DNA of 43,039 nt from Rubrivivax sp. (GCA_027487905.1 JAIYCR010000059.1:1-43039); one strand, 5' to 3'; shown: positions 32,000 to 39,909, numbered from the stretch's first letter. A program made the numbers and translations. Notes: generated by a model from the sequence alone, not told the origin.

Positions 32000-32929
32000 A
32001 TGCCGATGAATATCTCTTCCGCCTTCGGTGCCAGGACCTGGATGGGCCTGGGCACCCTCGTGCTGGGCCTGCTCGCCGCCGGCGCCATCGCCCCCGCCCC
32101 CGCCCGGGCCCAGCCTGCGGCCGATGCCCGGCCATCAACGTCCTGGGTCGACCCATCGACACCGCCCCGGCCAGCGGTCGCCGACAGCGTGGCGCCCGTC
32201 CTGCGCCCGCCGGCGGTGGACACGCTGGCCACCGTGCGGCAGCGCGGCGTGCTGCGCGTGGGCGTGGTGCAGGTGCCGCCCATGGTGATGCAGGACCGCA
32301 GCCAGCGCCACGTGGGCTACAGCGTGGACATTGCCCGCCGGCTGGCGGCCGACCTGGGCGTGAGCGTGCAGTTCGTCGAGACCTGGTGGACCGACGTCAT
32401 CCCGCAGCTGGTGGACGGCCAGACCGACGTCATCATCACCGGCCTGTGGGTGAACGTGCCGCGCGCGCTGGTGGTGAACTTCACCCAGCCCACCGCCAGC
32501 GAAGGGCTGCATCTGATCGCCAGCCGCCCGCTGGCCGGCCAGCGCCGCAGCCTGGAGGCCTTCAACCAGCCGGGCGTGAAGATCGCCGTGTCGACCGACC
32601 CCGCGCAGCAGGCCACGGCCAGGGCGCGGTTTCCGAAGGCCACGGTGATGCCGGTCGACGACGACCCGCTGCTCGTCGTCACCGAGGGCCGGGCGCAGGC
32701 CGCGGTGGTGGCCACCCTCTCCCCCGACGCGGTGGTGGCCTCCGCGCCCCGCCGCTGGTTCCTGCCCTCCAGCGAGGCGCTGGCCCGCACACCGGTGGCC
32801 ATGGCGGTGCGCAAGGGCGACCCCGACTTCCTCGCCTTCCTCAACACCTGGCTGGACCTGCAGCGCGACAGCGGCTGGCTCGCCGAGCGGACGCGGCACT
32901 GGGCGACATCGACGGAGGCTTATCGGTGA
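32000..32929 (+). CDS. Periplasmic solute-binding protein, family 3
   Basis: 309 residues. The start is ATG at 32000 (a second ATG lies two codons in). The N-terminal signal peptide ends about residue 38 ('APARAQP'), followed by a ~35-residue Pro-rich spacer. The binding domain has 'RQRGVLRVGVVQVPPM', 'GYSVDIARRLAADLGVSVQFVETWW' and 'GQTDVIITGL', all typical of amino-acid-type SBP_bac_3 proteins. No ABC permease or ATPase gene is adjacent. It may work with a transporter elsewhere, or act as a sensor-type or enzyme-like member. It is likely to be in one unit with the DUF3011 gene. Confidence 0.85.
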   Translation: MPMNISSAFGARTWMGLGTLVLGLLAAGAIAPAPARAQPAADARPSTSWVDPSTPPRPAVADSVAPVLRPPAVDTLATVRQRGVLRVGVVQVPPMVMQDRSQRHVGYSVDIARRLAADLGVSVQFVETWWTDVIPQLVDGQTDVIITGLWVNVPRALVVNFTQPTASEGLHLIASRPLAGQRRSLEAFNQPGVKIAVSTDPAQQATARARFPKATVMPVDDDPLLVVTEGRAQAAVVATLSPDAVVASAPRRWFLPSSEALARTPVAMAVRKGDPDFLAFLNTWLDLQRDSGWLAERTRHWATSTEAYR

Positions 32930-32970
32930 GGGGGCGGGCAGCTTGGCCGACCACACGCACCGCCCGCGTC

Positions 32971-32990
32971 TGATACAGAAATCTGTATCA
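32971..32990 (+). promoter_or_regulatory. Palindromic operator of the vapBC operon, overlapping the -10 box
   Basis: TGATACAGAAATCTGTATCA is a perfect inverted repeat: 9-base arms around AA. Its right arm contains most of the hexamer TATCAT (32986-32991), 7 bases before the vapB ATG. Binding of the toxin-antitoxin complex here would block the promoter. Confidence 0.75.
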
Positions 32991-32998
32991 TTTTCCAG

Positions 32999-33244
32999 AT
33001 GAAGACCACTTTGAATCTCAACGACCAGCTCCTGGCCGATGCCAAGGCGCTTGCTGCCCAGCAGCGCACGAGCCTGACGCGCCTGATCGAGGAAGGGTTG
33101 CAGTTGCGGCTTCGTGCGACAGGCGAAGCCCCGAAGCGGGGACGGCTGCACCTGCCGGTGTTCAAGGGCCGCGGCGGGCTGGTGCACGGCGTGAATCCAC
33201 TGAGCAACAAGGCCTTGGTCGAGGCTCTTGGCGATGACGCCTGA
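32999..33244 (+). CDS. VapB-type antitoxin (ribbon-helix-helix)
   Basis: 81 residues from the ATG at 32999. The N-terminus 'MKTTLNLNDQLLADAKALA' followed by a second helix 'SLTRLIEEGLQL' fits a ribbon-helix-helix DNA-binding domain of the VapB/DUF2191 type. The C-terminal half ('GRGGLVHGVNPLSNKALVEALG') would wrap the toxin. The gene directly follows a perfect palindromic operator and overlaps the toxin gene by 11 bases, so it should bind its own promoter with the toxin. No Shine-Dalgarno is seen and the -10-like box is 7 bases away, suggesting a leaderless transcript. Confidence 0.85.
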   Translation: MKTTLNLNDQLLADAKALAAQQRTSLTRLIEEGLQLRLRATGEAPKRGRLHLPVFKGRGGLVHGVNPLSNKALVEALGDDA

Positions 33245-33671
33245 CGTCAATGTGCTGGTCGCTGCCTCGCGCACCGATCATCCCCATCACGCCGCAGCGC
33301 GCCACTGGCTGGAGGAGGCGGCCGGTCGGTCGGCGACCGGTGCAACCCTGACGCTGATGCCGATGGTGGTGGCCAGCTTCCTGCGGCTGGTCACGAGCCC
33401 GAAGATCTTCCATCAGGCCACCCCCATCGAAGAGGCCGTGGCCTTCATCGACGCCCTGCTTTGCGTGCCTGGCGCGCGCCTCGCACCGCTAGGCCCCGAG
33501 TGGTCGAAGCTGCGGCGGCTCTGCCTGGACAAGCAACCTGGCGGCAATGACCTGCCCGACGCCTGGCTGGCTGCCGCCGTGTCACATCTCGGTGGTCATC
33601 TCGTGACCTTCGATCGCGACTTCCGCAAGCTGCTGGGTCGAGGCCAACTCACGCTGCTGACGCCTGCGTAG
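33234..33671 (+). CDS. VapC-type PIN-domain toxin
   Basis: 145 residues from the ATG at 33234, which lies within the last codons of vapB. The PIN-domain acids are present: Asp in 'PDVNVLVAA' at the N-terminus, the central acidic region 'NDLPDAWLAAA', and 'VTFDRDF' near the C-terminus. VapC toxins are Mg2+-dependent endoribonucleases that cut tRNA or rRNA and stop growth when the antitoxin is lost. It is unrelated in sequence to the DUF5615 toxin at 4539-4871. The length and motifs are intact. Its RNA target cannot be deduced. Confidence 0.9.
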   Translation: MTPDVNVLVAASRTDHPHHAAARHWLEEAAGRSATGATLTLMPMVVASFLRLVTSPKIFHQATPIEEAVAFIDALLCVPGARLAPLGPEWSKLRRLCLDKQPGGNDLPDAWLAAAVSHLGGHLVTFDRDFRKLLGRGQLTLLTPA

Positions 33672-33731
33672 CCGCATCGCGGCGTTCCTCGCGCCATGGA
33701 ACGCCCAGCCCCGGATATTGGAAAGCCCAAG

Positions 33732-33763
33732 AAAAAAGCGCCTGACGTTTCCGCCAGGCGCTT
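33732..33763 (-). terminator. Intrinsic terminator of the tRNA-Lys genes
   Basis: A perfect 9-base stem AAGCGCCTG/CAGGCGCTT with a 10-base loop is followed on the minus strand by a T-run (33737 to 33732). It lies 18 bases beyond the tRNA-Lys(CTT) 3' end. On the plus strand it could also end vapC transcription, but without a T-run. Confidence 0.88.
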
Positions 33764-33780
33764 GATTCATCAAGAAATTG

Positions 33781-33856
33781 TGGTGGGCCCTGAGTGACTC
33801 GAACACTCGACCTACGGATTAAGAGTCCGCTGCTCTACCAACTGAGCTAAGAGCCC
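33781..33856 (-). tRNA. tRNA-Lys(CTT)
   Basis: 76 nt with encoded CCA. Acceptor GGGCTCT pairs with AGGGCCC (one G-U). The anticodon stem GCGGA/TCCGT closes the loop CTCTTAA, anticodon CTT, decoding AAG. The D loop has GTTGG and the T arm GAGTG-TTCGAGT-CACTC. It is the second of two lysine tRNA genes on this strand. Confidence 0.96.
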
Positions 33857-33974
33857 TTTGCTGCGGCCACCCGGCAACCCGGAGCGGCCTGCGATGCCCG
33901 GTCGGGCATGCGGCTGAAGCCTGCGGCGGTTCGGGGCACTTCCCACCAGACCGGTGCGACGGGGCGCACATCAC

Positions 33975-34050
33975 TGGTGGGTTGTGCAGGATTCGAACCT
34001 GCGACCAACGGATTAAAAGTCCGCTGCTCTACCGACTGAGCTAACAACCC
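33975..34050 (-). tRNA. tRNA-Lys(TTT)
   Basis: 76 nt with encoded CCA. Acceptor GGGTTGT pairs with ACAACCC. The anticodon stem GCGGA/TCCGT closes the loop CTTTTAA, anticodon TTT, decoding AAA and AAG. The T arm is GCAGG-TTCGAAT-CCTGC. The anticodon arm is nearly identical to that of the neighbouring tRNA-Lys(CTT), so one probably arose from the other by duplication. Confidence 0.96.
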
Positions 34051-34062
34051 GGCAAGCCCATG

Positions 34063-34068
34063 AGTATA
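34063..34068 (-). promoter_or_regulatory. Candidate -10 box (TATACT) for the tRNA-Lys genes
   Basis: On the minus strand TATACT lies 12 bases before the tRNA-Lys(TTT) 5' end, a normal distance. The -35 region is poor. It lies in the 53-base gap after tcdA. Confidence 0.5.
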
Positions 34069-34103
34069 GCCAATCGACAAGCGGCGGGGAAATTTTCTTC
34101 GGC

Positions 34104-34946
34104 TCAGGGCGCGGTGGCGAAGTGCGGCGGCGCATCACCGCGCCCGGGGGCCACGACCTGCTCGACCACCCAGGCCGCCGCGGCCATGCCGAAGCTGGCC
34201 GTCACCGTGACGGTGGAGCCATAGCCCGCGCAGTTCAGCGATCCGTCGGTGCTGCAGGCGGCGTCGTCCGCGGCCAGGGGCGGGGCCACCGGCTCGCGCG
34301 AGAACACGCAGGCCACGCCCAGCGTCTGGCCGGGCGCCCGTGCGGCGGCCTTGCGCAAGCGCTGGCGCAGCCGGGCGAGCAGCGGGTCGTGGGTCACGCC
34401 GGCCAGGTCGGCCACCTCGATGGCCTGCGGGCGGCGCTTGCCGCCGGCGGCGCCACACACCACCAGCGGCAACCCGTTCTGGCGGCACCACAGGGCGATG
34501 GCGAGCTTGGCGCGGCCGTCGTCGCAGGCGTCGATGACGGCCTCCAGCGGCGCGGCCAGCAGCCGCGCCACATTGGCCTCGTCGACGAAGTCCTCGATGC
34601 ACATCCTCTGCCCCTCAGGGTGGATGTCCGCGAGCCGCCGTGCCAGCGCCTCGGCCTTGGCCATGCCGAGCGTGGAACCGGTGGCCTGGGCCTGGCGGTT
34701 GATGTTGGACTCGGAGACATGGTCCAGGTCGATCAGCCGAAGCGAGGCCACGCCGCAGCGCGCCAGCGCCTCGGCCGCCCAGGAGCCCACGCCCCCCAGC
34801 CCGACCACGGCGATGCGCGCCCCGCGCAGCCGCTGGTAGCCGGCATCGCCATACAGACGGCGCAGGCCGCCGAAGCGGCGCTCGTCGTCGACGGTGGGTG
34901 GCTCCGCGCCAGCGGGCACGCTGGCCCCGGCCTGCGGCCCGCTCAC
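34104..34946 (-). CDS. tcdA: tRNA threonylcarbamoyladenosine dehydratase
   Basis: 280 residues from a GTG at 34946 that overlaps the yeeE stop by 4 bases. It has the E1/ThiF-type nucleotide-binding motif 'VVGLGGVGSWAAEALARCG', 'LIDLDHVSESNINRQ' and 'DACDDGRAKLAI'. TcdA (CsdL/YgdL) uses ATP to cyclise t6A to ct6A at position 37 of tRNAs that read ANN codons. The tRNA-Lys genes immediately downstream encode just such tRNAs. The C-terminus 'NCAGYGSTVTVTASFGM' is typical of the family. An internal GTG about 9 codons later is a possible alternative start. Confidence 0.92.
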   Translation of the reverse strand: MSGPQAGASVPAGAEPPTVDDERRFGGLRRLYGDAGYQRLRGARIAVVGLGGVGSWAAEALARCGVASLRLIDLDHVSESNINRQAQATGSTLGMAKAEALARRLADIHPEGQRMCIEDFVDEANVARLLAAPLEAVIDACDDGRAKLAIALWCRQNGLPLVVCGAAGGKRRPQAIEVADLAGVTHDPLLARLRQRLRKAAARAPGQTLGVACVFSREPVAPPLAADDAACSTDGSLNCAGYGSTVTVTASFGMAAAAWVVEQVVAPGRGDAPPHFATAP

Positions 34947-36058
34947 AGCTGCCGCTCGATGCGCCAGGTCTGGTAGCGCAGGCCCGCCACCGCGCCTGCG
35001 AGGAGCGCGGCAAAGGCGATGAAGCTGCCGATGCTCAGCGTGGACAGGCCGGTCAGGCCCTGGCCGATGGTGCAGCCCATGGCGGTGACGCCGCCCACGC
35101 CCATGAGCGCGCCGCCGACCAGGTGGTTGGCGGTGTCCTCGGCATTGCGGAAGCCCTCCCAACGGAAGCGCCGCGACGCGATCGCGTCGATGGCCGAGCC
35201 GACGACCACGCCCACGGTGGTGACGATGGCCAGCGTGAGCACCTTGCTGGCATCGGAAAAGTGCAGCAGCCAGTCGAGCGTGTAGGCCACCGGCGCGACG
35301 AAGGTGAGCGACTCCATGCGCTGCGAGTTGGTGGCCAGGAAGGCGGCCTCCAGCGTCCTCGGGTCTTCCGCCACGAAGCCCAGGCGGCCCGACACCCACC
35401 ACACGCCGACCACCGTCAGCCCGATGCCGATGCCCGCGGCCAGCGTCATCGGCTGGCGGCCCTCGGGCCGGCGCACCACCCAGGCGACCAGCGCCAGGGC
35501 CAGGGCCGCACCCAGCCACAGCGCCGTCACCGAGGTCTGCTGTCCGGTGGCCGCTGCCACGATGCTGGGCAGGTCCTGCGAAGTGGCCAGCGTCACCGAC
35601 ACCGCATCGGTGGTGTTCACCCGCAGCACCGCGGTGATGCCGCGCAGCGTCGCATAGGCCGAAAGCCCCAGGGCCAGGAACACGACGACGGATTTGAGGC
35701 TGCCGCCGCCGATGCGCACCAGCGTCTTGCTGCCGCAGCCGGAGGCCAGCACCATGCCGAAGCCGAAGAGCAAGCCACCCACCAGGTTGGACAGCCAGAT
35801 GACGCGCGGCGCTGCATAGAGCGTGTCGGAGGCCTTCACCCAGCCCAGGCCCACCATCCCGTTGAAGCCCAGCATGGCCACCGCGATGGACAGCACCCAC
35901 ATGCGCATGCGGGTCCAGTCGCCGATGTTGACGATGTCGCCCACCGCACCCATGGTGCAGTAGTGGGTTCGCTGGGCAATGAAGCCGAAGGCGACGGAAA
36001 GGCCGAAGCTGGCCCAGAGCACGGTGCGGGCCAGGGCCGCCACTTCCATTTCAGACAT
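34943..36058 (-). CDS. YeeE/YedE-type thiosulfate (sulfur-compound) permease
   Basis: 371 residues with about ten membrane helices. It has the conserved Cys signatures of TsuA/YeeE proteins: 'HYCTMG' (~residue 34), 'SGCGSKTL' (~108) and 'MGCTIGQGLTG' near the C-terminus, where the Cys residues hand thiosulfate across the membrane. Members import thiosulfate or related sulfur species. The ATG at 36058 has only a weak Shine-Dalgarno. The gene is coupled to tcdA; in E. coli tcdA neighbours the sulfur-transfer genes csdA/csdE, so a sulfur theme is plausible but unproven here. Confidence 0.9.
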   Translation of the reverse strand: MSEMEVAALARTVLWASFGLSVAFGFIAQRTHYCTMGAVGDIVNIGDWTRMRMWVLSIAVAMLGFNGMVGLGWVKASDTLYAAPRVIWLSNLVGGLLFGFGMVLASGCGSKTLVRIGGGSLKSVVVFLALGLSAYATLRGITAVLRVNTTDAVSVTLATSQDLPSIVAAATGQQTSVTALWLGAALALALVAWVVRRPEGRQPMTLAAGIGIGLTVVGVWWVSGRLGFVAEDPRTLEAAFLATNSQRMESLTFVAPVAYTLDWLLHFSDASKVLTLAIVTTVGVVVGSAIDAIASRRFRWEGFRNAEDTANHLVGGALMGVGGVTAMGCTIGQGLTGLSTLSIGSFIAFAALLAGAVAGLRYQTWRIERQL

Positions 36059-36143
36059 GACTGAATTCTAGGCAGCGCACCACGCCCGTCCCGCCGGCCG
36101 GCCCGAAGACCCGACCGGCCCCCGGGCGGCCGCAGTGCTTCGG

Positions 36144-36980
36144 TCAGCGCAGGTTCGCCAACCGCTCCTTGCCGACGGCGGCGGCCTCCGAGGCGGGATA
36201 GGCCTTGATCAGCTCGTTGAAGGCGGCCCGGGCGGCGCGCGTGTCCTTCAGTTCCAGGTGGGTGTTGGCCACCGACAGCAGCGCCTCGGGCGCCTTGGGG
36301 TGGTTGGGCGCCACCGACAGCATCGAGCGGAAGCTCGCGATGGCCTCCTTGTACTGCTTGGCGCCGTACTGCGCATTGCCCAGCCAGAACAACGACGACT
36401 CGCGGTAGCCGCTGCCGGGGTAGCGGCGGCCGAAGGCGGTGAAGGCGTTGGCCGCGTCGGCGAAGCGCCCCGCCCGGAAAGCCGCCATGGCCTCGTCGAA
36501 CTGCCGCTTCTCTTCCGGGTCGGCCATGAACTCCTTGTCGTCCACGACGACCTTGACCGGCTCGATGCGGCGGATGCGATCGTCCACGCCGGCGGCCATG
36601 TCGCGCTGCTTGCGTTGCAGCTCGGCCACCTCGCGGGCGAGCTGCTCGTTCTCGCCGCGCAGCCGGGCCATCTCGGAGCGCAGCTGCTCGATCTGCGTGT
36701 TCAGCTCCAGCAGGCTGCGGCGCAGCAGCGTCGTCTGCTCGGCCAGCTGGGCGTCGGTGGCGGCCTGCCGGGTGCGCAGCTGTTCCTGGGTCTGGTCCAG
36801 GCGCGTGCGCAGCTCGAGGATGGCCCGGCGGGCCTCGTCGTCGTCGAAGAGGCCCGCACGGGCCGGCGCTGAGGCGCCCAGGCCGGCCAGGCCGACCACT
36901 AGCGCCATCACGCCCAGACCGAGGGCACCCGGGCGCCCGGCCGGGCGGGCAAGCCAAGGGCGGCTGGGCACGGCGCTCAT
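36144..36980 (-). CDS. cpoB: Tol-Pal system protein, cell division coordinator CpoB
   Basis: 278 residues from the ATG at 36980, which overlaps the pal stop (ATGA). The signal peptide ends at 'APARAG' (residue ~43). Next comes a coiled-coil trimerisation segment (~50-125, dominated by Leu/Glu/Gln/Arg heptads), then a C-terminal TPR domain with 'FDEAMAAFRAGRFADAANAF', 'SLFWLGNAQYGAKQYKEAI' and 'KAPEALLSVANTHLELKD' repeats (residues ~160-270). CpoB works in the periplasm, linking Tol-Pal-driven outer-membrane constriction with septal peptidoglycan synthesis. It ends the tolB-pal-cpoB unit. Confidence 0.94.
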   Translation of the reverse strand: MSAVPSRPWLARPAGRPGALGLGVMALVVGLAGLGASAPARAGLFDDDEARRAILELRTRLDQTQEQLRTRQAATDAQLAEQTTLLRRSLLELNTQIEQLRSEMARLRGENEQLAREVAELQRKQRDMAAGVDDRIRRIEPVKVVVDDKEFMADPEEKRQFDEAMAAFRAGRFADAANAFTAFGRRYPGSGYRESSLFWLGNAQYGAKQYKEAIASFRSMLSVAPNHPKAPEALLSVANTHLELKDTRAARAAFNELIKAYPASEAAAVGKERLANLR

Positions 36981-37603
36981 CGGACGCTCAGCTCGGCGCG
37001 CCGGTTCTGCGACCAGGCGGCTTCGGTGCTGCCCTCCACCGCAGGGCGTTCCTTGCCATAGCTCACCGACTCGATCTGGCCTTCCTGCGCACCCAGCAGC
37101 ACCAGCGCGCGCGCCACCGCTTCGGCCCGCTTCTGGCCAAGCGCAAGGTTGTATTCGCGGCCGCCGCGCTCGTCGGTGTGGCCCTCGATGGCGATGCGCC
37201 GTTGCCGGTTGGCCACGAGCGCCTTCGCATGGGCCTCCACGATGCCGCGGAACTCGTCCTTGACGACGAAGCTGTCGAAGTCGAACAGCACCACGCGGCC
37301 GGCGCGGGCGGCTTCGTCAGCCGTCGTGCGGGCGAGGTCGACGGTGGTCACCTGGGACTGCGGCGCCACCGCCGAGCCACCCGCCCCGCCGGCACCGCCC
37401 GGCCCGCCCGGAGCGCCCGGCGCAGCGGGCGTGCGGCTTTCCACCGGGGGCTTGCTGTCCAGCGGCACTTTGGAGGCGCAGCCGGCCAGCACCAGGGCGG
37501 CCAGCCCGAGCAGGGCGGCGTTCATCAGGCGATGCGAGGCCGAGCGCGAACGGGAACGGAGGGAGTCGTTGGGCTGGGTCGAAGGGGACACGGCAATGGA
37601 CAT
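36977..37603 (-). CDS. pal: Peptidoglycan-associated lipoprotein
   Basis: 208 residues from the ATG at 37603, with GGAAG upstream. The hydrophobic signal 'LLGLAALVLAGC' puts the lipidated Cys at residue 42; an ATG at 37525 would give a shorter, more usual signal but has no Shine-Dalgarno. A Pro/Gly-rich linker (~50-80) leads to the OmpA-like peptidoglycan-binding domain with 'VLFDFDSFVV', 'IEGHTDERGGREYNLALGQKRAEAV' (~140-165) and 'VSYGKERP'. It anchors the outer membrane to peptidoglycan and binds TolB. The 97-base gap from tolB contains a small tandem repeat. Confidence 0.95.
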   Translation of the reverse strand: MSIAVSPSTQPNDSLRSRSRSASHRLMNAALLGLAALVLAGCASKVPLDSKPPVESRTPAAPGAPGGPGGAGGAGGSAVAPQSQVTTVDLARTTADEAARAGRVVLFDFDSFVVKDEFRGIVEAHAKALVANRQRRIAIEGHTDERGGREYNLALGQKRAEAVARALVLLGAQEGQIESVSYGKERPAVEGSTEAAWSQNRRAELSVR

Positions 37604-37674
37604 CGTCAGGCTTCCAGGAAGGATGGAACGGTGGACGGGAGAGGAAGGAGTGAACCGGGGGTCGCGATGGGGAG

Positions 37675-37709
37675 CGGCCTTCATCGGCCTTCAGCGGCCT
37701 TCATCGGCC
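37675..37709. repeat. 10-base tandem repeat (CGGCCTTCAT) at the tolB stop
   Basis: 3.5 copies of CGGCCTTCAT with one variant (CAG for CAT). The tolB stop codon lies in the third copy. Read on the minus strand the unit supplies repeated TGA/GAA contexts just after the gene. Probably slippage; no function is evident. Confidence 0.7.
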
Positions 37710-39002
37710 GAAGGGGCCCCAGGTGGGTTCGCGCACATCGGACGCCGACGAGGCCAGGCGGGCCTTGATGCGGCCGTCCAGCGTGGTGGTCATCAGCACG
37801 TCGCGGCCCGCGGCCCGGGTGGCGTAGATCAGCAGCTTGCCGTTGGGCGCGAAGCTGGGCGATTCGTCGTCGAGCGTTTCGGTGATGGCCACCGCGGCGG
37901 AGGCCGAGCTGAGGTCCTGCACGTAGAGCTTGTAGCCGCCGCCCTGGCGCGACACATAGGCCATCATGCGGCCGTCCGGGCTCAGCGCCGGGCTGATGTT
38001 GTATCCGCCGGTGAAGGTGACGCGGTCGGCGCCGCCGCCGGACACCGGCATCCGGTAGACCTGCGGGCCGCCGCCGCGGTCGCTGACGAAGTAGAGCGTG
38101 CGGCCATCGGGCGTGAAGACGGGTTCGGTGTCGATGGAGGCGCTCTGCGTCAGGCGCCGGGGCGTGCCGCCGTCGCGCCCGACGAGGAAGATCTGGGAGC
38201 CTCCGTCGCGCGACAGCGTGACCGCCAGGCTCTGGCCGTCCGGCGCCCAGGCCGGCGCGCTGTTGGTGCCGCGGAAGTTGGCGATCTGCCGGCGCCGCCC
38301 GCTGGCCACCTCCTGCGCCCAGACGACGGCCTTCTGGGTCTCGAAGGACACGTAGGCCAGCTCCTTGCCGTCACCCGACCAGGCGGGCGAGATGATGGGC
38401 TCGGGGCTGTTCAGGGCCACCTGGCCACCCTCGCCATCGGCGTCGGCCACGCGCAGCGTGAAGCGCCCGCCGCCCTTGGTGACGTAGGCGATGCGGGTTG
38501 AGAAGACACCCTTGTCGCCGGTGAGGCGCTCGTAGACGGCGTCGGCAATGCGGTGGGCGGCCAGGCGGAGGTCGGCTGCCGGCACGGCGGTGCCTTGGAC
38601 GGCCACTTCCTGGCCCTTGACCGTGTCCCACAGCTTGTAGCGGATGTCGAAGCGACCATCGGCCAGCCGGGTGACCGAGCCGGTGAGCAAGGCATCCGAC
38701 GGGCGGGCCCGCCACTCGGCCAGCGACGGCTGGCTGCGCTCGTCCAGGCCGCTGCCGCCATCGAGCGCTCGGAAGAAGCCGCTGCGTTCGAGATCGGCCC
38801 GGATGATCTCGGACAAGGCCACCGGCGCCTTGTCCTCGTCGCGAAAGCGCGCGATGGCCACCGGCACCTGCGTCGCGCCCACGCCGCTGATCTCCACGCG
38901 GAACTGGCCCTGCGCCTGGGCGGGCGACAACAAGGCGCCCGTGGGCCCCGCCACCGCGCCGAGCAGCAGGCCTTGTCGAACGAAGTGGCGTCGTGTCGTC
39001 AT
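37701..39002 (-). CDS. tolB: Tol-Pal system beta-propeller protein TolB
   Basis: 433 residues from the ATG at 39002; no good Shine-Dalgarno is present. The N-terminal signal 'TTRRHFVRQGLLLGAVAG' has a twin-arginine-like RR-x-F-V pattern, unusual for TolB, which normally uses Sec. The mature protein has the alpha/beta N-terminal domain ('RVEISGVGATQVPVAIARF') and a six-bladed propeller with repeated 'PxxSPDGR/K...YVS' blades (PD40 repeats), e.g. 'ISPALSPDGRMMAYVS'. TolB is periplasmic and moves between Pal and TolA/Lpp. In most Burkholderiales it follows tolQRA, but here the gene upstream is a glycosyltransferase. Confidence 0.95.
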   Translation of the reverse strand: MTTRRHFVRQGLLLGAVAGPTGALLSPAQAQGQFRVEISGVGATQVPVAIARFRDEDKAPVALSEIIRADLERSGFFRALDGGSGLDERSQPSLAEWRARPSDALLTGSVTRLADGRFDIRYKLWDTVKGQEVAVQGTAVPAADLRLAAHRIADAVYERLTGDKGVFSTRIAYVTKGGGRFTLRVADADGEGGQVALNSPEPIISPAWSGDGKELAYVSFETQKAVVWAQEVASGRRRQIANFRGTNSAPAWAPDGQSLAVTLSRDGGSQIFLVGRDGGTPRRLTQSASIDTEPVFTPDGRTLYFVSDRGGGPQVYRMPVSGGGADRVTFTGGYNISPALSPDGRMMAYVSRQGGGYKLYVQDLSSASAAVAITETLDDESPSFAPNGKLLIYATRAAGRDVLMTTTLDGRIKARLASSASDVREPTWGPFGR

Positions 39003-39075
39003 GCGTGGAATGAGGAAGGAGGAGCGTCGGTCCGGTTTCGCCGCTGGGGCGAAGTTGGGCCGCAACGCGCCGGTT

Positions 39076-39909
39076 TCAAGGAGCAATTCCAGCGCCCGCC
39101 GCGGGTTTGGAAGGCACGGAAGCCAGCAGGCCGAGCTTCAGATAGCGGTAATAGGTGGATTCGGCCACATACAGGGCCAGCACGAAGCCGAGCCGGCCGT
39201 CGAGGAAACCGCGCTTGAGCCCGTAGGCCCGCACGAAGGCCCAGGCCGCATGGCCGAGTGCCGCGCCCAGGCCGCCGCGGCGCCCCAGGCGCTGCATGTC
39301 CTGCGCCCGGCCGGTGGTGTAGCGGTTGAGCTTGCCCAGCGCATCGTCCAGGTCGGACATCGTGAAGTGCAACAGGTTCCCTTCGAGCAACCCGCTCGTG
39401 CCGCTCACGTCCAGTCGCTCGTGCACCAGGTCGTCGGTGAAGCGGCCGGCGCCCCGCTCGAAGAGCCTGAGCACGTGGTCGGGGTACCAGTCGCCGTGGC
39501 GCATCCACTGGCCGCAGAAACTGGACAGCCGGGCCAGCCGGTAGGCCCGATGGGCTGCAGGCTGCAGGCCCGCAGCGTCGCGCTCGACGAGTTGGCGCAC
39601 CGAGCGGGCGAGCTCGGGGCTCAGCCGCTCGTCCGCGTCCAGCGACAGCACCCAGCGGCCACCGGCCAGCGCCAGCGCCCGGTTCTTCTGCGGGCCGAAG
39701 CCCGGCCAGTCGGGCACGGTGTGCACGCTGGCGCCCAGCGAGCGGGCGAGCTCGGCGGTGCCGTCGGTGCTGCCCTGGTCGAGCACGATGCGCTCGTCGG
39801 CGAAAGCCACGCTGGCCAGACAGTCGGCCAGGTTGTGCGCCTCGTTGCGGGTGATGATGATCACCGACAAGGTGCCGGGCGGGGTGCGGTCGGGCGCGCT
39901 GGGGTTCAT
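39076..39909 (-). CDS. Family 2 glycosyltransferase, LPS core type (WaaE/KdtX-like)
   Basis: 277 residues from the ATG at 39909. It has the GT2 core: 'LSVIIITRNEAHNLADCLAS', 'VLDQGSTDGT', the nucleotide-sugar acid motif 'SLDADE', and 'GFGPQKNRALALA'. The remainder, with 'HGDWYPDHVLRLF' and 'VHERLDV', matches WaaE/LgtF-type beta-1,4-glucosyltransferases that add glucose to heptose I of the LPS core, at the cytoplasmic face of the inner membrane. A C-terminal helix pair may hold it near the membrane. It lies head-to-head with msbA (59-base gap) and upstream of tolB on the same strand. Confidence 0.9.
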   Translation of the reverse strand: MNPSAPDRTPPGTLSVIIITRNEAHNLADCLASVAFADERIVLDQGSTDGTAELARSLGASVHTVPDWPGFGPQKNRALALAGGRWVLSLDADERLSPELARSVRQLVERDAAGLQPAAHRAYRLARLSSFCGQWMRHGDWYPDHVLRLFERGAGRFTDDLVHERLDVSGTSGLLEGNLLHFTMSDLDDALGKLNRYTTGRAQDMQRLGRRGGLGAALGHAAWAFVRAYGLKRGFLDGRLGFVLALYVAESTYYRYLKLGLLASVPSKPAAGAGIAP

